In this document: piece by piece, positions 59,168 through 64,000 of the stretch
Position numbering within the stretch: the first letter of the stretch is position 1
Layout of the letters: each line of letters begins with the position of its first letter
DNA from: Phanerodontia chrysosporium
Taxonomy: Eukaryota; Basidiomycota; Agaricomycetes; Polyporales; Phanerochaetaceae
Length of the DNA stretch: 64,000 nt
Direction: 5' to 3'
Assembly: GCA_001910725.1 (NCBI GenBank)
Contig: MJGA01000006.1
Span: forward strand, 682,001-746,000
Notes under the pieces: generated by a model
The model's database searches: none
The model's input: only the letters and a program-made list of their open reading frames with translations
Told to the model about the DNA's origin: nothing
Made by a program: the position numbers and the translations under genes

Positions 59168-60723
59168 TCATCGTCTGAGAATACCACGCGGTTAATCTTC
59201 TGCGCCTTCTCCTTCGAAGACGACTTCTTCTTGTGCTTGGTCTTGGGGGTATCTTCTTCTTCTGAGCTATCTGAGCTCGATTCCTCGTCAGAGGCTACCT
59301 CCTGGAATCTCTCCGAGTCACTGGCGTACACCTCGCGCACGCTGTTCTTCGTGTGGCGAGAGCCCTTATCCTTCTCCTTTCCCTTTGAAGGCGAAGCCTT
59401 TGACGAACTGGCCACCGGTGCATTGGTGGTTTTACTCGACGACGTCGAAGAACCTGAGTTGTTCTTCTTCGATGGACACTCCTTGGCGATGTGGCCTTTG
59501 CCTCCACACTGAGCGCAGCAGCCTTTCTTCTTCGCCTCCTCGAACGACATGGCAACCTTCTGAACTTTGGCTGTCTTGCCTTTACCCTGGGCTGAGCCCT
59601 TCTTCAAGGCGTCGACATCCATAGCGTCAGGGTCTTTCGACGACTGAGGCTGTCCAGAGAGTACGGTGCCCGTCAAGAGACGTTGATCCTGCAGAATCTC
59701 CTGAACATCCTTCAACCAACCATCCCAGGTCGTAGCCCACTGAGCACGACCACGGGCTGCCAGTACATCGGCGGCGGCACGAGGGGTATGGGCATAGGCT
59801 TTGACCAACAGTTCCTCGTTGGAGAAGCCAGTTTGGCGAGCCAGCGAACGGAAACGAGCAGCAAATTCATTGAAAGTCTTCTCGTTCGTTCCTTTCTTGC
59901 TGACAAGCTGCTCAAACTCTGCCCTTGCCCTGTCCTTCTTGTCGGTCTGTTGGAATCCTTTCTGGAGTTCGTTCACAAAGTTGGTCCAAGTACCAAGGGG
60001 CTTTGAGTCTGCCACCTTGTCGAAGTACTCTTGCATGACCTTCTTTGCTGAACCTCGCAGGTAAGTCATCGCCGTCTCTATCTTCTTTTCGTCGTCCATT
60101 ACGCCACGGTGGCGCAACCAGAGTGCCATCGACTCGAGCCAGTCATCCAGCTTACTAGCCTTATCACCATTAAAGGTGTCAGGCTCCTTCATGGTAGGGA
60201 ACAAAGACTGAGACAACCCAACGTTGCCTCCACTAGTGCCTTGCTGAACCAACACTTTCAAGCTCTCGTTCTCCTGCTTCAGCACCTGCATAGCGTTCTG
60301 CAAAACGCGATTTTGGTTCTGAGCCTCTGCTATCTGCGCAGACAAGTGCTGTCTAGTCTGCTCAAGAGTGTCTATCTGCTCCTGAAGTGTCTTGGCCTCG
60401 GTTTTGCGTTTGCGAAGGGCTTCCTTCAAGCGAAGGACTTCTGAACCCATTTCCGACCTTACTTGAGCTATCTCAGCCTTTACCCAATTACCCAGGCTGT
60501 CAACGAGGGCCTTGAAGTCGCCAGGAGTCAGTCCTTCCTGAGCGGCTTGTACCCATGACTGGCTGTACTCTTCGTAAGAGGTCGAAAGCGGCGCAGCGGC
60601 CAAAACTGGGGTAGGGCCTCCCTCAGCCATAGAGCCGAGTTCTAACGCTCCCCAAGGGTCCATACCACTTGAACTCGCAGCAGAACGCAAACCAAAGTCA
60701 ACAGGATTTGAATTGAGCGACAT
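59143..60723 (-). CDS. gag: retrotransposon Gag
   Basis: ATG 60721-60723 (MSLNSNPVDFG), 526 residues. A long coiled coil (about 90-170, LRLKEALRKRKTEAKTLQEQ) precedes the capsid-like Retrotrans_gag core (FNGDKASKLDDWLESMALWL, WTNFVNELQKGFQQTDKKDR, FNEFAARFRSLARQTGF). One zinc knuckle, CAQCGGKGHIAKEC (C-x2-C-x4-H-x4-C), is followed by a lysine/serine-rich acidic tail. It builds the particle and binds the genomic RNA. It overlaps pol at its 3' end and ends at TAG 59143. Confidence 0.94.
   Translation of the reverse strand: MSLNSNPVDFGLRSAASSSGMDPWGALELGSMAEGGPTPVLAAAPLSTSYEEYSQSWVQAAQEGLTPGDFKALVDSLGNWVKAEIAQVRSEMGSEVLRLKEALRKRKTEAKTLQEQIDTLEQTRQHLSAQIAEAQNQNRVLQNAMQVLKQENESLKVLVQQGTSGGNVGLSQSLFPTMKEPDTFNGDKASKLDDWLESMALWLRHRGVMDDEKKIETAMTYLRGSAKKVMQEYFDKVADSKPLGTWTNFVNELQKGFQQTDKKDRARAEFEQLVSKKGTNEKTFNEFAARFRSLARQTGFSNEELLVKAYAHTPRAAADVLAARGRAQWATTWDGWLKDVQEILQDQRLLTGTVLSGQPQSSKDPDAMDVDALKKGSAQGKGKTAKVQKVAMSFEEAKKKGCCAQCGGKGHIAKECPSKKNNSGSSTSSSKTTNAPVASSSKASPSKGKEKDKGSRHTKNSVREVYASDSERFQEVASDEESSSDSSEEEDTPKTKHKKKSSSKEKAQKINRVVFSDDEDFLQGPM
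59161..59167 (-). promoter_or_regulatory. gag-pol -1 frameshift heptamer GGATTTT
   Basis: In the gag frame the site reads G GAT TTT, and the -1 frame (GGA TTT TCT) leads straight into pol. The pol frame has a stop just upstream (TGA at 59170-59168) and gag stops at 59143, so the shift must occur within about 25 bases and this is the only slippery-type heptamer there. GGAUUUU is the known site of dianthoviruses. Confidence 0.7.
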
Positions 60724-60752
60724 CTTGATTCAAAAACGCGCAGATACAAAAA

Positions 60753-61565
60753 CTAATCGAGGTTCTTCTCCAAAAACAACCAATCTTCACCCAACTCCTG
60801 AATCAGCTCCCTGCAATGCTCAGCGAAGCGTGGCTTAAGCTCAGCGAAGCTATGTGCGCCTGCCTTCTTCAAATCCCTCGAAATCTTCTTCCACTCCCTC
60901 GTGGTGTACTCCTTCGTCTCGACGATGGTCTGAAGGTGTTTGCGAATGTTGTCGAACCTCTCCTTGAACAAGCCCAAGGTGTAGAGTTCGTGTTCAGTCA
61001 ACCCAACTCGAAAACGCTGCTCGTCTAGCTTCTGAAAGAACGGACCCAAGTGGTTAAGGGCGCCGTTGAACTTTCGTCCGTAGTCGCGCAGCTGATGGAC
61101 CTGAGTGTTGGTGTGAAAGCGAAGGTCTTTGGGAATGGGTTTGACTTCGATAGGGGGAGTAGGGGGAGGTTCAATACGTTCGATGAGGGGTAGAGGGGGA
61201 GGGGCGTTCGCGATGCGATCGAGTAGGCGGCGCTTGCGCTGTTCGTTGCGATAGTCTTCGAGCTGAAGCTGGTGCTTGAAGTCGTTCAAGTCTGCTTCAC
61301 GAGCAAGCCTTTCACGACGACCAGGGACAGGGGTGTAGGGTGTAGTGCGAGGTTTGTACGCAGGGCGCGGCTTCCCAACGTCTTTGAAGCGGTGAAGGTT
61401 CGAGATCTTGATGCGCTCAAGCAAGGGTTTGCCAGAGCTCTCGTCCTTAGCAAGGACAAAACGGTTCCTAGCAGCTTTAGGCACTAGTAAACACGGGTCA
61501 GCCTGTGTACACAAGCCAGAAAACTTCTCCACACAGGCAAAGCGCAAGGCTTTCCTGCCAGCCAA
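60753..61565 (-). CDS. extra frame upstream of gag, unknown function, no ATG
   Basis: 270 codons without a stop, ending 30 nt before gag. The content looks coding: basic N-terminal half (RPAYKPRTTPYTPVPGRRER), a charged helix (DFKHQLQLEDYRNEQRKRR), a proline-rich spacer and a helical C-terminal half (QLRDYGRKFNGALNHLGPFF, FKERFDNIRKHLQTIVE, ELIQELGEDWLFLE). There is no methionine codon in the frame. It must be entered by splicing from the leader or by non-AUG initiation. A splice acceptor TGTGTACACAG|GCTGAC ends at 61504. I do not recognise the family. Confidence 0.6.
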   Translation of the reverse strand: MAGRKALRFACVEKFSGLCTQADPCLLVPKAARNRFVLAKDESSGKPLLERIKISNLHRFKDVGKPRPAYKPRTTPYTPVPGRRERLAREADLNDFKHQLQLEDYRNEQRKRRLLDRIANAPPPLPLIERIEPPPTPPIEVKPIPKDLRFHTNTQVHQLRDYGRKFNGALNHLGPFFQKLDEQRFRVGLTEHELYTLGLFKERFDNIRKHLQTIVETKEYTTREWKKISRDLKKAGAHSFAELKPRFAEHCRELIQELGEDWLFLEKNLD

Positions 61566-61861
61566 CCCTCAACGAAGAGAAAGGGGTATTACTGCGGGTT
61601 TCCACGCCACGCAGCTAAAACTGGTTGGACAGGGTATTACACCCTTAGTCCAGCACTACAACAGGGGTTACTCGTCCGCAGGCAAAGCCCTCTGAGGTGG
61701 GTTACACCACGTTCCCCTGTCTGTACCTAAAAAGGTACTATAGTGCCCACTTGCGCCTGTGGATCGGCAGAAAACTGAACAAAGCGCAAAAGCACTTGTT
61801 CAAACAAGCCCCCAGAACCCAAAGCAATAACCTAGGCCACCAAAGGTGGAGTAGGTTGGCT

Positions 61862-61872
61862 AGCTTCAATCT
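61862..61872 (-). promoter_or_regulatory. putative self-priming primer-binding site
   Basis: On the element strand AGATTGAAGCT lies 2 nt inside the 5' LTR end. It is an 11-nt perfect complement of AGCTTCAATCT at 62013-62023, the predicted first bases of the transcript. No tRNA-type TGG start is seen at this position. Confidence 0.75.
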
Positions 61873-61874
61873 TC

Positions 61875-62474
61875 TATCACAAAAATGCGCTGCCCTAGCG
61901 CCTATACACCAAACCAACCAGCAATACTCACTGGCAAAGGTTTACTTGGACTACAAAGGGTGTAGCCAGGCTTGAAGACGAGGTATAGAGGCTAGAGAGG
62001 TGAGATGCGATGAGATTGAAGCTGGGGAGGCACCCCCAGCCCTCAGGGTTTATATACATGTGCACCAGGTCCCCAGGGACCGGTGTTCAGGGTCCTAGCT
62101 ATCTAATACCTACTACGCTATTGGCTAGTGCCCTACAGGCATTCCTACATTCTCCTACACGTTCCTAAATGTTCCTACGATGTCCCAGAAACCTCCAGAA
62201 CGTTCCAGCACTGTCCGGACCTGTCCAGAGACCTCTAGGGCTTTCTAGTCCATTCCGGAGTGTCTCGGCGCTTCCAGACCCTTGCCTGCTTCTAGACCTT
62301 CGACCATGTGACCCTGGGATACCGCACGTGTGCGCATCACGTGACCGCCGTATCACGTGACCAGCCCCGAGCCTAGGGCTGTCACTCCAGCGCTTCTGCA
62401 TGTCACAGTTCGGAGTAATCGCTTCTGTCACCTGCTGCCCCTAACCCTAAGGGTTAAGACGAAAAACTGTGACA
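61875..62474 (-). repeat. 5' LTR (right copy)
   Basis: Promoter LTR of the minus-strand element. U3 holds three CACGTG boxes (62325, 62338, 62354) and CCCTAACCCTAAGGGTTAA at 62438-62456. A splice-donor-like CCA|GTGAGTATTG lies at 61931, about 92 nt after the predicted start of transcription. Confidence 0.95.
62023..62056 (-). promoter_or_regulatory. TATA box and predicted transcription start of the element
   Basis: TATATAAA on the minus strand at 62056-62049. The A at 62023 lies 33 nt downstream, the usual spacing, and begins the 11-nt self-primer sequence. Confidence 0.7.
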
Positions 62475-62479
62475 TGCGG
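62475..62479. repeat. right target-site duplication TGCGG
   Basis: Matches 54370-54374. One copy restores an open reading frame across the empty site. Confidence 0.92.
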
Positions 62480-64000
62480 TCGAAGGCTATCGGAGCGGTG
62501 AACAAGGCGAAGGTTGCGCCGCAAAACATGATCATGGCAAAGGTAAGTCATGTTTTCGATGCCGGACGCAAACGACCACTGAAGAGCGTTCCATTCACGA
62601 TGTGTTCCCTCGACTCGACTGCCATCACATGCGATATCTTGACGAGTTCGCTCCAGGCAGCCTTTCGTGACATGTTTGAGCTGCTCCGCATGCGCCTGGG
62701 GTCAAGAACACATGAATAGATGTATAACAGCGTCAATGAGTAGCATCACCTTTGGTGCAGCTGCCGACCATACACCTCCTCGAGCTGACCATTTGTCGTA
62801 GGCGGTTTGAAGCATTTCGGCCTGGGTCGTGCAGTTGCGATACTTTGCAGGTGCGTCCTTCGACGCGCGCTGTTCTAGGATGCAATCAACGATCTCTCGT
62901 CCAACGTCCTTGTAGTGGGGATTTCGGACGCCGTTGAGTACAGCAGCAAGGTATCTGTGGGCCAAGATTTGTCGCTGTACAGCAGATTGATATATGGTTG
63001 ACGAACCTTTTCTTGAAGTGATACACATCTAGTTTTACCTCCATGGATGGTGCTGCACGTTGTACAGCCGATCGCACGCTACAGCACATGTCGCTGATGG
63101 ATGTTTCGGGGTCCGGGACACCAAGCTGCCGGCATCGACGAACTAGTCCTTCGAGCATCTCTGAGACCTCGGCACCAGCTTGCGACTGGCAAAAGCGCTG
63201 TATAACGAAGTAGAAGTGTGAGTTTGCATACACTTTCTGAGGCAAGTCAAGTGTACACACCCAGGTAATGATCTCGTTCTCTTCATTGATCGCGCTGAGC
63301 AGCCCTCCTTTCATTGGGGCTATGCGGCTGCCCCTCTTGTCGACCACGACAGTAGCTTTCTTGGTGAGCTTGAAGGTGGCGTCCATAGAAAGGCAGATGA
63401 CAGGCAGGGTGCGAAGGTACTGTTCAGACTCGGCTTGACGAGTGCGAGTGGTGAACTCGGCATACAAGTCCGTGATGAGGTCATCTGAGATGACGTCGAG
63501 GCCATATCCGTCCGGAGCGTATGGGTCAGAGAATGGTCGGGGAAATACGCTGTGTAGGACCTGAGCATTTGAGTTGATGCGCACGTCGAGATGGCGGTAG
63601 TACTCGAGCTTCGTCCTATGGTACTCTAAGAGATGTAGCTCTGCCAAAACGATGTCAGCTCGGAATAGAAAACTGGACATGAGGACACATACGCCTGATA
63701 TGTTCAGCTAGTCCGGCAGCGGTGGAGGATGGTCGAAGTTGAACGACCAGGTTGTAAAGATTCCGCGTCACCGCGCTCCGCTTAAAGAAGTGAGGTACCT
63801 CGCCTATTTTTTGATCAGTCAGTCACTGATACTCCTAGCCTAAATGCTTGCTACATACGAGGGATTCCCCAGTAGTGAGTGTTCTCCCAGAACTCGGGGC
63901 TCGTTGTCGCAAAGCAGTACTGAACACGGCCTCGGCGCTCGCCCTTCGACTGCTCTTCGCACGCCTTGCACCTCATTTGGTAACCAAGCGCGGTCTCTTC
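62475..64000 (-). pseudogene. N-terminal and core part of a transposase-like gene, interrupted and partial
   Basis: From the right edge: MRCKACEEQSKGERRGR with YCFATTSPEFWENTHYWGIP (zinc-ribbon-like), HFFKRSAVTRNLYNLVVQLR, then ELHLLEYHRTKLEYYRHLDV, a first acidic site LSMDATFK, RGSRIAPMKGGLLSAINEEN, FCQSQAGAEVSEMLEGLVRR, a second SISDMCCSVR and LDVYHFKK. After introns come RYLAAVLNGVRNPHYKD, AYDKWSARGGVWSAAA, HVTKGCLERTRQDIACDGSR with a third acidic VEGTHREWN, then HDHVLRRNLRLVHRSDS up to the insertion. This is the layout of a D-D-E-like nuclease in a family common in mushrooms, not assigned by me to a named superfamily. The gene start lies outside the window. Confidence 0.7.

Larger units (their letters stand above)
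54375..62474 (-). mobile_element. full-length Ty3/gypsy chromovirus with dUTPase
   Basis: 8,100 bp with 600-bp LTRs whose starts are exactly 7,500 bp apart and which appear identical throughout. Order on the minus strand: 5' LTR, primer-binding region, a 270-codon frame, gag, pol (protease, RT, RNase H, integrase, chromodomain, dUTPase), purine tract, 3' LTR. No envelope gene. Integrase before chromodomain and the self-priming layout fit the Tf1/sushi-like chromoviruses. All long frames are intact, so the copy could be active. It lies in the same orientation as, and inside the coding exon of, a transposase-like gene. Confidence 0.96.

Noticed and set aside
54375..62474. An infectious virus genome
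   Set aside because: There is no envelope-like frame; the gag-pol-chromodomain layout and LTRs fit a chromovirus retrotransposon.
1..64000. tRNA or rRNA genes
   Set aside because: No cloverleaf with a T-loop and matching acceptor stem was found by eye, and no rRNA-like sequence was seen; a covariance-model scan would settle it.

Overview
The window reads as nuclear DNA of a mushroom-forming basidiomycete (Agaricomycetes). Genes are dense and split by many 40-60 nt GT-AG introns. The families are typical of that group: a NACHT-WD40 STAND protein, F-box/LRR-like protein, paired cytochrome P450s, a beta-trefoil (I66-like) protease inhibitor, Rif1, PPWD1 and a mitochondrial phosphate carrier. 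Most genes were assembled here by hand from exon fragments, splice phase and family resemblance, so exon borders are approximate unless stated.

Layout. 0-11 kb: 3' end of a membrane protein gene, a broken GH16 glucanase, a long NLR-like NACHT-WD40 gene on the minus strand, a seven-TM protein and an unknown gene. 11-26 kb: an uncharacterised gene, PPWD1 cyclophilin divergent from mitochondrial bL35, two tandem histidine-phosphatase (PGM-like) paralogues, an unknown gene, an AN1 zinc-finger protein and an MFS transporter. 26-37 kb: F-box gene, Rif1, an MFS remnant and an aldo-keto reductase. 37-49 kb: two P450 paralogues flanking a three-domain protease inhibitor and a small rhodanese, then the phosphate carrier. 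49-54 kb: repeat-rich DNA and remains of other mobile-element-like genes.

The most striking object is an 8,100-bp LTR retrotransposon at 54375-62474, transcribed from the minus strand. It has two 600-bp LTRs that look identical base for base and a 5-bp target duplication. It carries gag, a pol with protease, reverse transcriptase, RNase H, integrase and chromodomain, and, fused to the C-terminus of pol, a dUTPase with all five family motifs. An 11-nt segment just inside the 5' LTR is a perfect complement of the predicted first 11 nt of the transcript, the arrangement used for Tf1 self-priming. Gag and pol overlap in the -1 frame at a GGATTTT heptamer. An extra 270-codon frame without any ATG lies upstream of gag. 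The element landed in the coding exon of an unassigned transposase-like gene, whose two halves remain in frame on either side.

Two cross-cutting patterns matter to any user. First, many conserved genes, including likely essential ones, show single-base losses or gains, mostly in short homopolymers, so several apparent pseudogenes may be consensus errors. Second, paralogue pairs share microexons: 8 nt in the PGM-like pair, and 11, 25 and 12 nt around the P450 haem loop.
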